Assembly (NCBI RefSeq): GCF_002272015.1 | Contig: NZ_NPBY01000012.1 | Span: forward strand, 1 to 64,000 | Source: Paenibacillus campinasensis | GTDB lineage: Bacteria; Bacillota; Bacilli; Paenibacillales; Paenibacillaceae | Length of the DNA: 64,000 nucleotides | Direction of reading: 5' to 3' | Shown: positions 54,592 through 62,709 of the stretch, piece after piece | Position numbering within the stretch: the stretch's first letter is position 1 | How the letters are laid out: each line of letters starts with the position of its first letter | The notes under the pieces: model-generated | What the model was told of the DNA's origin: nothing | Databases searched by the model: none | What the model saw: the letters and a program-made list of their open reading frames with translations, nothing else | Translations under genes and position numbers: made by a program

Positions 54592-54757
54592 AAAAACAGA
54601 GAAGGGACCTAGGACTGGAAAGGGGAAGCCTCGATTATAGGTTGATTCAACGCTGTTTTCATCGACGCTTTTATATAGGGGATCATCCGTTTTATGCCGT
54701 CATGATGATTATCTATTTTGTTTACTACGTAACAATGTGATGAAGGAGGGGTCAGGA

Positions 54758-55786
54758 ATGGTTGCAGCCATAACGATAAAGGAACGAAGATCCATTCGGA
54801 AATACAATGAGACGCCGGTCGCGCAAGAGCTCGTCATCTCGTTACTGAAGGAGGCGGCGAGCTTATACGAAGCCGAGGGGGCGGCACCTTGCTGGCGCTG
54901 CATCTATTACGGGACAGAAGCATCCCGCCTCAGGCTTGCTGAGAGCATGGTCGCTAAAGTGAGGGAAAGCGGTCTTGGCAAACTTATTCCGGCGAAAATG
55001 GTCGATATGATCACCAAACAAGCGATGGATGTTCCTGTTCAGCTGATCTTTATTGCGGAGCCGGGGGAGAATGAACGGGCGCGAGATGAACATTATGCCG
55101 CGGTATGCAGCATCATGCAGAACCTTCAATTGCTCGGCTGGGAGCAGGGGCTCGGCATGTTCTGGTACACGGATCCAATGGTATATGGCGCGTCTTTTTA
55201 CAAGGAGATCGGTTTGCAGGACGGGGAAAGGTTGGCTGGCATCTTGAACATGGGTTACTTTGACAAAATACCGAGAGCCCGGAGAAGAACACCCGCGGAG
55301 AAGAAATGGACCGAAATCGGCGGGGGAATGAGAGGGTCGGCCGTTCGAGCGAATCAAGCCCGGATCTCCTCGGCAGCGGTACTGGAGGTGTTGAATGAGG
55401 CGGTATGGGCGCCGAACGATGGGATGCGAGAGCCGTGGCGCTTTATCTATGTGAGCGAAGGCGATACAGCCGCCGAATGGCGAGCATCTTCCGCAAGCAA
55501 CGCGGAGGCGTTCCTGGTCGTGGTGGCGAAAGAGGAAGCGGATCTGCACAAACAGGAAGAGGACTACGCAGCCGTGTGCTGCTTGATTCAGAACTTTCAA
55601 TTGCTGGCCAAGTACAGGCAATGGCCGGTACGGCGCAGCATCCCGGCATGGACATATGATGAGCTGTGGTGCAAGCGGCTGGGAGTATTGCCGCAGGAGC
55701 GAATTGTTGCGGTGCTGGAGCTTGGGGGAGAAGGTGAGACGATATCCGGAGCCGAGGCTACTGACTTACGCATCTCCTATCGCTGA
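54758..55786 (+). CDS. Nitroreductase-fold protein with a second, partial nitroreductase domain
   Basis: The 342-residue protein is roughly 150 longer than normal. The first domain (1-190) has AITIKERRSIRKYNETPV, the FMN-phosphate Arg cluster, ASLYEAEGAAPCWRCIYY and AAVCSIMQNLQLLGWEQGLGM. The second part (about 205-342) restarts with VLEVLNEAVWAPNDGMREPWRFIYVS, the early nitroreductase motif, and repeats YAAVCCLIQNFQLLAKYRQ before a shortened end. Flavin-dependent NAD(P)H oxidoreduction of nitro, quinone or other aromatics is expected for the first domain. AAGGAGGGG fixes the ATG at 54758. MarR control fits a detoxification role. Confidence 0.8.
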   Translation: MVAAITIKERRSIRKYNETPVAQELVISLLKEAASLYEAEGAAPCWRCIYYGTEASRLRLAESMVAKVRESGLGKLIPAKMVDMITKQAMDVPVQLIFIAEPGENERARDEHYAAVCSIMQNLQLLGWEQGLGMFWYTDPMVYGASFYKEIGLQDGERLAGILNMGYFDKIPRARRRTPAEKKWTEIGGGMRGSAVRANQARISSAAVLEVLNEAVWAPNDGMREPWRFIYVSEGDTAAEWRASSASNAEAFLVVVAKEEADLHKQEEDYAAVCCLIQNFQLLAKYRQWPVRRSIPAWTYDELWCKRLGVLPQERIVAVLELGGEGETISGAEATDLRISYR

Positions 55787-55842
55787 TCGGTTGACCTTCC
55801 CGGGCAACTGCTGCCCATCAAGCGTTGTGCTTCTCAAGCTGC

Positions 55843-55885
55843 CCCGCTCCTCCATCCGTGTGAAGGACGGAGCGGGTAGTTTCTT
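55843..55885 (+). terminator. Terminator after the nitroreductase gene
   Basis: CCCGCTCC 55843-55850 pairs with GGAGCGGG 55869-55876, followed by TAGTTTCTTTCT. Confidence 0.55.
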
Positions 55886-55923
55886 TCTGGCAAGCCTAGG
55901 AGTGATCGCACGGGATGTGATGA

Positions 55924-56235
55924 TCGGGCTCCAGCCCTTTGACCCGATATCTCATCATTGACGACCCGAAACTTCGAGCGGCGTTTCTGCCGGGCGCTTA
56001 CCATCAACAACAGGTGGTGGAGGCTTCGGCGTTAATTGTTATGCTGGCCAAGGAAGCGGGGGTAGACACAATCACGATGTCCGGCTTCGATTCGGGGAAA
56101 TTGAAAGAGGTGTTAAATATTTCGGACCGCTATTTGGATGTCATGCTGATCGCTATTGGTAAAGGCATAAAGGACGGCCATCCGACGGTACGGCACCCTG
56201 TAGAGCGGATCATGCATCGGAATGCGATCATGTAA
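55924..56235 (+). pseudogene. Remnant of a second nitroreductase, internally deleted
   Basis: In the frame ending at 56235, RYLIIDDPKLRAAFLPGAYHQQQVVEASALIVMLAKEA matches the FMN-binding third of a nitroreductase. It then jumps without a stop to GVDTITMSGFDSGKLKEVLNISDRYLDVMLIAIGK, the C-terminal third. About 70 residues of the middle are missing. Stops at 55918-55923 and an apparent frame change in QP-W-RYL destroy the N terminus. There is no ribosome site. A functional short protein is unlikely. It sits beside an intact nitroreductase but is not a copy of its second half. Confidence 0.75.
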
Positions 56236-56272
56236 TTACAGCAGGGCAAGTGAAAGGAATAACGGTGCGCAC

Positions 56273-56298
56273 AGCCCCTGCATTTCGATGCAGGGGCT
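56273..56298. terminator. Hairpin between the nitroreductase remnant and the convergent membrane-protein gene
   Basis: Perfect 10-bp stem AGCCCCTGCA/TGCAGGGGCT with loop TTTCGA. No T tract on either side; position suggests a terminator for the minus-strand operon. Confidence 0.55.
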
Positions 56299-56309
56299 TG
56301 CCGCCCGGC

Positions 56310-56753
56310 TCAGTGACGAGGGTTAGTCTTGCTCGTTATCTTGGCTGCTCCTGCCTGCAGCAGGCTCTGCACCGCCAAAAACAGCAGCGCGCCTGGAATC
56401 CCGTAATACATGAAACCGAACTGCGAGATTGAAAGGGAAACGGCCAGGCCCCCAATCAAGCCGATCACTGCATACGAGAAAATCATCACAATCGCCTTCT
56501 TCACACCGGTCCACCTGGCATATCCTTTCATGCGCTGATCGAGCCATAAGGATACAATGGCGCCAAAGATAAAGAACAGGAAGAAGGCAGGGGGGAACAG
56601 AATCGCAAACATACCTCCAAAGGAATAATATGCAACCTCGGCCGCCCTTTCATCCGGCGGCGTGTAACTGTACCATGCCAGCCCGGCACTGGTTAGCACA
56701 GATGAAATGGCAGCGGCGCTGATCTTGATCATCGGACGGACGTATAAGCTCAT
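56310..56753 (-). CDS. Four-helix membrane protein of the PadR operon
   Basis: The 147-residue protein has about four hydrophobic helices (near 10-27, 45-70, 85-105 and 110-135), separated by a basic loop (WLDQRMKGYARWTGVKKA). I do not recognise a named family; size and topology match small DUF membrane proteins of Bacillales. AAAGGAGCC precedes the ATG. It is 71 nt after the HAAS-type gene on the same strand and probably closes the PadR operon. A role in the envelope is inferred from location only. Confidence 0.6.
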   Translation of the reverse strand: MSLYVRPMIKISAAAISSVLTSAGLAWYSYTPPDERAAEVAYYSFGGMFAILFPPAFFLFFIFGAIVSLWLDQRMKGYARWTGVKKAIVMIFSYAVIGLIGGLAVSLSISQFGFMYYGIPGALLFLAVQSLLQAGAAKITSKTNPRH

Positions 56754-56824
56754 CTCTGCGGCTCCTTTCCATTATGGATCATGATGAGTGGCTGTTTCAT
56801 TGGGTAGAAGGCGGCTAAGGCCGC

Positions 56825-57502
56825 TCATTTCTTCTTCGTTAGCCACTGGCCAGCCCCATAGAGTACAGCACCAATTCCTATTAACCAGTATACAGGAATC
56901 ACGACACGCGGAGTTCCGAATGAAGGCATGAAGTAAAGGCCGGCAACGAACAGACCGAATGCACCCCCGCCAACGAGGAAGGCGATGGCGATTTCCTTCC
57001 ATTTATGGATCTTGCGAAACGCGGACCAGCGAATGTATGCGAACAGCCCGTAAATAAATAGACAGCCCAGAAGAAGCGAAGCAATGACGCCTACCGCCAA
57101 GCTTCCCGTGTGGAACTCATACACCGATTTCCCCAGATTGAAGCCGTAGCCAAGAATGGTCGATAGCAGCCCGGTGGTAAAGAAAAAGATACCGAGAAAG
57201 GTAAAGCCGCCGATGGCCACCAGCTTCAACATTTCCTTGGGCAGGGCTGTCGGGAGTTCGCCGACAATTTCCTGGGCATACGCCTTCGGGTCATTGCCGA
57301 ACACTTCCTCTGCCGTACGGCCATTCTGCTGCGCTTCGAGCAGATGGTCCAGCACCTCCATCAGAATTTCTTCGGTCTCTTGCTCAGACCTATTAAATGA
57401 AGTCCGAATGTAGATCAGCAGGCCGGTATAATACTTTTCGTTCTCCTCGTTCAGCAGCTCGCGCTTTCTATTGTTTTCCTCGATCAGATCTTTGGTGTGC
57501 AT
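56825..57502 (-). CDS. HAAS/DUF1129-like membrane protein
   Basis: The 225-residue protein has a cytoplasmic helical N-terminal part (1-85, containing ETEEILMEVLDHLLEAQQNGRTAEEVFGNDPKAYAQEIVGEL). This resembles the HAAS/DUF1129 domain that is usually encoded next to PadR regulators. Four to five hydrophobic helices follow (about 95-120, 130-155, 170-190, 200-215). The N-terminal part probably senses or signals, the rest sits in the membrane. GGAGGAGG precedes the ATG. It overlaps the PadR gene by 35 bp, a strong sign of a functional pair. Confidence 0.75.
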   Translation of the reverse strand: MHTKDLIEENNRKRELLNEENEKYYTGLLIYIRTSFNRSEQETEEILMEVLDHLLEAQQNGRTAEEVFGNDPKAYAQEIVGELPTALPKEMLKLVAIGGFTFLGIFFFTTGLLSTILGYGFNLGKSVYEFHTGSLAVGVIASLLLGCLFIYGLFAYIRWSAFRKIHKWKEIAIAFLVGGGAFGLFVAGLYFMPSFGTPRVVIPVYWLIGIGAVLYGAGQWLTKKK

Positions 57503-57839
57503 GTGCTCCTCCTCCTTTTTGCATCAGTTCATCGACAGGGCCTTTGAGCGCATCCCAATGCATCCTAAATTGTTGCAGCGCTTCTTCGCCTTTATCTGTC
57601 AAAGTGTAATACTTCCGGTTGGGCCCGCTGGGCGATTCTCGCATCTCGCCAACAATCAGCTGTTCCTTCTGCAGACGTAGCAATATCGGATAAATCGAGC
57701 CTTCGCTAACCTCGATCCGCATATCCCGGAGTTTCATCGTCAGTTCATAGCCATATATCGTTTCCTTGGATATGACAGCGAGAATGCACCCTTCCAGAAT
57801 GCCCTTTAATAACTGGCTTCGCACCGACAACTTATTCAC
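57468..57839 (-). CDS. PadR family transcriptional regulator
   Basis: The 123-residue protein has the winged helix LEGCILAVISKETIYGYELTMKLRDMRIEVSEGSIYPILLRLQKEQLI, then SPSGPNRKYYTLTDKGEEALQQF, the wing and dimer helix. The C-terminal 10 residues (AHAHQRSDRGKQ) lie in the overlap with the next gene. It should repress its own operon, as PadR-HAAS pairs do. AAGGTAGGTG in the leader, 57850-57841 on the minus strand, serves as ribosome site and is part of a repeat that I take to be the operator. Confidence 0.9.
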   Translation of the reverse strand: MNKLSVRSQLLKGILEGCILAVISKETIYGYELTMKLRDMRIEVSEGSIYPILLRLQKEQLIVGEMRESPSGPNRKYYTLTDKGEEALQQFRMHWDALKGPVDELMQKGGGAHAHQRSDRGKQ

Positions 57840-57840
57840 C

Positions 57841-57971
57841 TACCTTGTATAACCATATAGTGGCGAAAATAAAAAGGCACTCTGGCCTTCATCGGGGGCA
57901 TGAGCCCTCCCAAGTAACTTGCATAACCAGGTAGCTGGTTCGTGAACAGCTACCTTGCATCGCAAAGTAGC
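57841..57971 (-). promoter_or_regulatory. Three PadR-type operator repeats in the leader
   Basis: On the plus strand the boxes TACCTTGTATAACCATAT (57841-57858), TAACTTGCATAACCAGGT (57915-57932) and TACCTTGCATCGCAAAGT (57951-57968) share TANCTTGYAT. The third is an almost perfect palindrome, TACCTTGC-ATC-GCAAAGTA. They follow the promoter below and so would block elongation or initiation when PadR binds. Confidence 0.6.
57871..57890 (-). terminator. Small terminator-like hairpin in the PadR leader
   Basis: On the minus strand AAGGC-CAGAGT-GCCTT is followed by five T. The 5-bp stem is short; it may attenuate the operon or be chance. Confidence 0.3.
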
Positions 57972-57979
57972 TTGTGTCT

Positions 57980-58008
57980 ACTTTAACAAAATGCGGATTG
58001 TATTTCAA
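57980..58008 (-). promoter_or_regulatory. Promoter of the PadR operon
   Basis: On the minus strand TTGAAA (58008-58003) and TAAAGT (57985-57980), spacer 17 nt, just upstream of the three operator repeats. The remaining part of the gap to 58199 is AT-rich and holds no gene. Confidence 0.55.
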
Positions 58009-58199
58009 GTAGGAATATGGATCTCATGTTTATATCAAATAAATTTCCAACATTCGTAAAATTTTAGTTAAAGCCGGGATTTATAAATTTTATGAAAGCC
58101 GTACAGTCCCTTAATATTCGCTTGATACACTAAACGCAAAGGGCGACCAGGAGGATGGATGGCATCCATCAAGTCCTGAATGAAATGGAGGAGGGCCGC

Positions 58200-59531
58200 A
58201 TGCAAATAACCGTGGTTGGAACTGGCTATGTTGGTTTAGTGACCGGCGTGACCTTCGCAGAGATCGGTCATGAAGTTATTTGTACAGATGTCGACAGCGC
58301 GAAAATCATGAAGCTTAGCAGGGGAGAAGTGCCGTTCTACGAGCCTGGACTCCAGCAGCTGATGGTTCGCAACTTACAGAATGGGCGTCTTCGCTTTACC
58401 ACCGACACGACAGACGCATATCGCTTTCGGGATGTCATCTGTATAGCGGTCGGAACGCCATCCAGGCCGGACGGAGCTGTGGATGTGAGCTACATCGAGC
58501 AGGCGGTGCTCGAAGTCGCCAAAGCGATTGAGCAGTACACCGTCATTGTGGTCAAAAGCACCGTGCCGGTCGGAACGAATGAACAGGTGCGAGCGATGGT
58601 TCAGCAGCACACAAACTGCCCGTTTGACATCGTATCCAACCCTGAATTTCTGCGGGAAGGCTCGGCGATTCACGATATCTATCACGGGGACCGGATCGTC
58701 ATTGGTGCGGACAGCGACCGCGCCGCAGACATCGTTACCGAGCTGCACAAGCCGTTTGGAACGCCGGTCTTTCGCACCGATCCTCGAAGCGCGGAGCTGA
58801 TTAAATACGCCTCGAATGCTTTTCTGGCAACGAAGATCAGCTACATTAACGAGATGGCGAATTTATGCGAGAAGCTGGGGGCCAATGTGGATGCAGTCGC
58901 CCATGGAATGGGGCTTGATCGGCGGATCGGTTCACCATTTTTACAGGCGGGCCTTGGTTATGGCGGCTCTTGTTTTCCGAAGGATATCAGAGCGCTGCTG
59001 CATATGGCAGAGTCTGCGCAGTCCGAGCTGCAGCTGCTGCGGGCTGTAAGTATAGTGAATGAGCAGCGCCCATATGTGGTGCTGGATAAATTGAAACAGC
59101 GATTCTCCTCCCTGCGCAATCTTCGGGTGGCTATCCTTGGCCTCAGCTTCAAACCGAATACCGATGACATCCGGGAGGCTGTATCGCTAGTCATGATGAA
59201 GGAGCTGCTTAAGGCTGGCGCCTCGCTCATCGTGTATGATCCGATCGTGAATCAGGCCAAAGGAAATCCGGTTCTCGAAAGCGCACGGTTTGCAGGCAGC
59301 ATGAAGGAGGCGCTGGACTGGGCGGAAGCGAGCATTATCGTTACGGAATGGGATGAAATCCGTAGTTTTCCACTACTTCAATATAACCAGGAGACGTTGA
59401 AGGAAACGATTATCTTTGATGGGCGCAATTGCTACGCTTTAGCGGAAGCTGAACGGGCAGGGGTGGAGTATTACTCCATTGGCCGCCCTGCCGTCAATGA
59501 GCGGCAGCCGAGTCACCTGTTGCATTCATGA
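58200..59531 (+). CDS. ugd: UDP-glucose 6-dehydrogenase
   Basis: The 443-residue NAD enzyme oxidises UDP-glucose to UDP-glucuronate, for acidic wall polymer or glycolipid. NAD motif VVGTGYVGLVTGVTFAEIG, KSTVPVGTNEQV, NPEFLREGSAI, and the catalytic Cys in GYGGSCFPKDIRAL with LSFKPNTDDIREA are all canonical. ATG 58200 follows GGAGGAGG by 5 nt. The ATG at 58155 is too close to its own GGAGG and is rejected. It overlaps the next frame; the glycosyltransferase start follows 44 nt later, so both probably serve one pathway. Confidence 0.94.
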   Translation: MQITVVGTGYVGLVTGVTFAEIGHEVICTDVDSAKIMKLSRGEVPFYEPGLQQLMVRNLQNGRLRFTTDTTDAYRFRDVICIAVGTPSRPDGAVDVSYIEQAVLEVAKAIEQYTVIVVKSTVPVGTNEQVRAMVQQHTNCPFDIVSNPEFLREGSAIHDIYHGDRIVIGADSDRAADIVTELHKPFGTPVFRTDPRSAELIKYASNAFLATKISYINEMANLCEKLGANVDAVAHGMGLDRRIGSPFLQAGLGYGGSCFPKDIRALLHMAESAQSELQLLRAVSIVNEQRPYVVLDKLKQRFSSLRNLRVAILGLSFKPNTDDIREAVSLVMMKELLKAGASLIVYDPIVNQAKGNPVLESARFAGSMKEALDWAEASIIVTEWDEIRSFPLLQYNQETLKETIIFDGRNCYALAEAERAGVEYYSIGRPAVNERQPSHLLHS

Positions 59532-59575
59532 GGACAGCAGGCAATGATGCGATCACGGATAAAAGGAGTGAAAAG

Positions 59576-60718
59576 ATGCGAATCGCGATTTTTTCAGACA
59601 CATATGCCCCGGAGGTGAATGGGGTAGCCCGCACGCTGAAGCGCTACACCAATTATCTGGATACGAAAGGCATTGCGTATCGCTTATTCGTCCCGGAAGG
59701 TCGAACTCCAGTACCGAAGGTGCCTCATATTGAACGGTTTATGAGCATCCCGTTTCTGCTGTATCCGGATTGCCGCTTGGCGATTCCGAACCCGATTCAC
59801 ATTCGGCAGACGCTCGATGAGTTCAAGCCGACCTTGATACATGTTGCAACGCCTTTTAACTTGGGCCTGTTCGGTCTCCATTATGGGAAGAAACATCAAA
59901 TTCCGATGGTTGCGTCCTATCACACGCACTTTGATGATTATTTGGCCTATTATCACGCTACGTTTCTGACCAAGTGGATCTGGAAGTATCTACAGTGGTT
60001 TCACCAGCCCTTCGATCGGGTTTATGTGCCTTCGGAGAGCACACGCGAGAAGCTGCTAAGCCGGAATTTCCATCCTTCCATCGACATCTGGGGCAGGGGA
60101 GTGAACCACCACTTTTATTCACCGGCCAAACAATCGCGGAGCGTCAGGGAGATATACAATATCAAGGAGAAAAACATCCTGCTCTACGTAGGGCGGGTAG
60201 CGCCCGAGAAAGATGTGCATATTGTGCTGGAGACGTTCCATGCTTTGCCAGAGCATGTTAAGCAGGAGACGCATCTCTTGATCGTGGGCAACGGTCCGTT
60301 GTTCCAGACGCTGTCGGCCAAGGAGCACCCGCAAATTACTTGGACCGGTTTTCTGGAAGGGGAAGCCTTGTCCAAGGTATATGCCTCGGCTGATCTGTTC
60401 CTGTTTCCTTCCCCGACTGAGACCTTCGGGAACGTTGTGCTGGAGGCCCAGTCGTCGGGCTTGCCGGTGATCGGGGCCAAGGCGGGAGGCGTGCAGCATT
60501 TGGTCACACATGGCGTGAACGGTTTCTTATGTGAAGCGAAGCATACGGAATCTTTCGCCAACTATACGAGCCTGCTGCTGGAGCAGGAAAGCCTCCGCCG
60601 CACCTTTGCGGAGAAATCCCGGGCATTTGCCTTGACATTGTCATGGAATGAAATTTTCGACAAACTCATCAACAGCTTCTTGCAAATTGCCAACCGGAAG
60701 CAGGAAATTTCGGCTTAG
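59576..60718 (+). CDS. GT4-type glycosyltransferase
   Basis: The 380-residue protein has two Rossmann-like halves. It starts MRIAIFSDTYAPEVNGVART, the Gly-Gly acceptor-side loop of GT4, followed by VASYHTHFDDYL. The donor half has ILLYVGRVAPEKDV, LIVGNGP and the E-x7-E motif in FPSPTETFGNVVLEAQSSG. Such enzymes in Bacillales make monoglucosyl- or glucuronosyl-diacylglycerol; next to ugd a glucuronosyl donor is plausible. ATG 59576 follows AAAAGGAGTG; the ATG overlapping the ugd stop would add 16 atypical residues. Acceptor is unproven. Confidence 0.85.
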   Translation: MRIAIFSDTYAPEVNGVARTLKRYTNYLDTKGIAYRLFVPEGRTPVPKVPHIERFMSIPFLLYPDCRLAIPNPIHIRQTLDEFKPTLIHVATPFNLGLFGLHYGKKHQIPMVASYHTHFDDYLAYYHATFLTKWIWKYLQWFHQPFDRVYVPSESTREKLLSRNFHPSIDIWGRGVNHHFYSPAKQSRSVREIYNIKEKNILLYVGRVAPEKDVHIVLETFHALPEHVKQETHLLIVGNGPLFQTLSAKEHPQITWTGFLEGEALSKVYASADLFLFPSPTETFGNVVLEAQSSGLPVIGAKAGGVQHLVTHGVNGFLCEAKHTESFANYTSLLLEQESLRRTFAEKSRAFALTLSWNEIFDKLINSFLQIANRKQEISA

Positions 60719-60783
60719 GACGCTGCACAGGGAGAGGAACAGGGAGGGCAGGCTTGATCCTTGCTCTCCCCTTGTTACCTAAT

Positions 60784-60857
60784 GAACAGAGCCATCCCAG
60801 GACGGGATCATGGAGGATAACCTTCATGATCCGAACGTCTCGCGGATGGCTCTGTTC
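60784..60857 (+). repeat. Large two-tier hairpin downstream of the glycosyltransferase gene
   Basis: A perfect 14-bp stem (GAACAGAGCCATCC 60784-60797 with GGATGGCTCTGTTC 60844-60857) encloses a second perfect 8-bp stem (GGATCATG 60804-60811 with CATGATCC 60825-60832). It may terminate transcription but lacks a T run. The rest of 60719-61057 holds no gene except the minus-strand terminator below. Confidence 0.6.
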
Positions 60858-61000
60858 CTGTTGTCATTCGTGGACCGCCGGCGCAGTCCGTTTCAGCGTT
60901 GCAGCCGAGCGGAGCCTGATCAGGAGATCGGCGGTTCTTCCACAGGCACCTTGCCGATTATGCAGGGAGGGGAGAGGCTGTCCGCCGCTTCAGGGGCATG

Positions 61001-61038
61001 AAAAAAGCCGGCACCGATAGAGCATCGACGCCAGCTTT
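61001..61038 (-). terminator. Terminator of the UMF1-type MFS gene
   Basis: AAAGCCGGC near 61004-61012 pairs with GCCAGCTTT 61030-61038 (one G-T), with an inner CGAT/ATCG. On the minus strand a six-base T run follows (complement of 61001-61006). Confidence 0.8.
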
Positions 61039-61057
61039 GTATAATAGCGAGTATGAA

Positions 61058-62350
61058 TCAGAGGCTTTTTTCCAGCGTGTTGTCGAGATCCGCAGTCGCA
61101 CTACGCGCTGCTGTCCAAGGAACAAACATCAGCACGACAAGCCCGATCGCGAACAGTACAATCAAGCTTGCTACGCCAAAGGCGGAGCTTCCGGTCAGTT
61201 GTGTGATCACACCGACAAGGAATGGGCCGGATACAGCGGCAAATCTGCCGAAGATGGTGTAGAAGCCGAAGAATTCATTGGATTTTTCCTTAGGTACAAT
61301 GTGGGCGAAGTAAGAGCGGCTGAGTGCTTGAATACCGCCTTGGGATGTCGCCACAAGCATCGCCAATATCCAGAAGTCTGCAATCGTCTTCAAGAACATG
61401 GCATACACGCATACGATCATGTAAATGACAATGCCGGTATACAGCATCTTTTTGACGCCGAATCGGTTGGCCAGCTTCCCGTATACGATCGAGAATGGGG
61501 CTGCCACAATCTGTACGGCCAATAGCGCAATGATCAGGTCTGTCGCACTTAACCCCAAATCGGTACCGTAGGCGGTGGACATGGAGATAATGGTGCCCAC
61601 GCCGTCAATGTAAAAGAAATAGGCGATCAAAAACAGGAAGATAGTCCGGTATTGCCGGATCTCCTTAAAGGTCTGCGCAAGGCGCTTGAAGCTGTTGACA
61701 ACAACTCTCGGTTCACGCTGAACCCCGTATTGCTGCTTGACGTTTCTTAGCATCGGGATCGTGAAGGCGAGCCACCAGATGGCAGTAATCAGGAAGGTCG
61801 TCCGGCTTGCTGCCGACGTGGACAGCGGAATGATCCCCATCTGGGCTGTGAGGATAATGGCAATACATACGATGAACGGAATCGTACTGCCGATATAGCC
61901 TAGCGCATAACCTCTGGCAGACAGCTCATCCAGTCGGTCCCTCGAGGTGACGTCCACGATGTAGGCATCGTAGAATACGTTGGCTCCGCGCGCGCCCAGG
62001 GTTGTGAGCGTATAAAAGATCAATAAGAGAAGCCAGTTGTCATCCGGGACAAAAAACAGAGCAAGCGTTGAAATGACACCGATGACAAAAAAGAAGGTGA
62101 AAAACTTGTCCTTCATGCCTTTGTAATCGGCAATGGTGCCAAGGATCGGTCCGAGCAGCGCCAGGATAAAGGTGGCGATTGAAATGGTGTAGCCCAGATA
62201 GGCGGTCGAGTTGGCGCCCAAGACGCCAGCGTTGTCAGCCACTTCCTTGTAATAGATCGGGAAGATAGCGGTCACGATAATGAGAAAATAAGCTGAATCG
62301 GCCCAGTCATACATCATCCAGCTTTTTTCCGCTTTGGTGAATTTGCTCAC
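61058..62350 (-). CDS. UMF1 (Atg22-like) MFS family transporter
   Basis: The 430-residue protein has about twelve helices. Characteristic opening EKSWMMYDWADSAYFLIIVTAIFPIYYKEV, then DYKGMKDKF and LGARGANVFYDAYIVDV, matches the UMF1/Atg22-related group, close to vacuolar and bacterial members of unknown substrate. GTG 62350 follows AAAGGAGGAG by about 7 nt; a 12-residue upstream extension is rejected. A 17-bp palindrome lies 150 nt upstream. A role in export of amino acids or sugars is possible but not shown. Confidence 0.85.
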   Translation of the reverse strand: MSKFTKAEKSWMMYDWADSAYFLIIVTAIFPIYYKEVADNAGVLGANSTAYLGYTISIATFILALLGPILGTIADYKGMKDKFFTFFFVIGVISTLALFFVPDDNWLLLLIFYTLTTLGARGANVFYDAYIVDVTSRDRLDELSARGYALGYIGSTIPFIVCIAIILTAQMGIIPLSTSAASRTTFLITAIWWLAFTIPMLRNVKQQYGVQREPRVVVNSFKRLAQTFKEIRQYRTIFLFLIAYFFYIDGVGTIISMSTAYGTDLGLSATDLIIALLAVQIVAAPFSIVYGKLANRFGVKKMLYTGIVIYMIVCVYAMFLKTIADFWILAMLVATSQGGIQALSRSYFAHIVPKEKSNEFFGFYTIFGRFAAVSGPFLVGVITQLTGSSAFGVASLIVLFAIGLVVLMFVPWTAARSATADLDNTLEKSL

Positions 62351-62709
62351 GGTGTACTCCTCCTTTTGATCCGGATGATGCAACATTCGGTTGGGCGCCT
62401 CCCGGTATGATAAACCAACCCGTGAATCTTGTTTATTCTATGTATTACTTCTTGCGAATAGGAGACGTCTTCACCGATTATGCAAAATCCTTACTAGTAG
62501 TCTACGTTAGACTATAGAAGAAGTATAGATAGGCTGGATAAATTTTACTCGGTCTTTACATATATTTACACGTGGTTTACATGAACGCCGGGCAGAGGGC
62601 GGCACAGGGATTCTTTGGCTTTCCAGGGTACGATTCTTTACTTTTCACTGATCCGTGATTAATAATGAGAGCATATCGCAAGATTAATGGAGAAGCGGGG
62701 GGTTACGGG
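62351..62709. other. Divergent control region, MFS/YdeI
   Basis: The 359-nt region contains the 17-bp palindrome at 62498-62514 and an AT-rich core. A possible + strand promoter overlaps the palindrome: TTACTA 62491-62496, 16-nt spacer, TATAGA 62513-62518. No gene is supported. Confidence 0.4.
62498..62514. promoter_or_regulatory. 17-bp palindromic operator candidate
   Basis: TAGTCTA-CGT-TAGACTA is a perfect 7-bp inverted repeat with a 3-nt spacer, typical of a TetR-class dimer site. It overlaps a possible + strand promoter and lies upstream of the divergent MFS gene, so it could control either. Confidence 0.5.

Noticed and set aside
55939-56235. Intact small protein in the nitroreductase remnant
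   Set aside because: The reading covers two non-adjacent parts of the nitroreductase fold and lacks a ribosome site.
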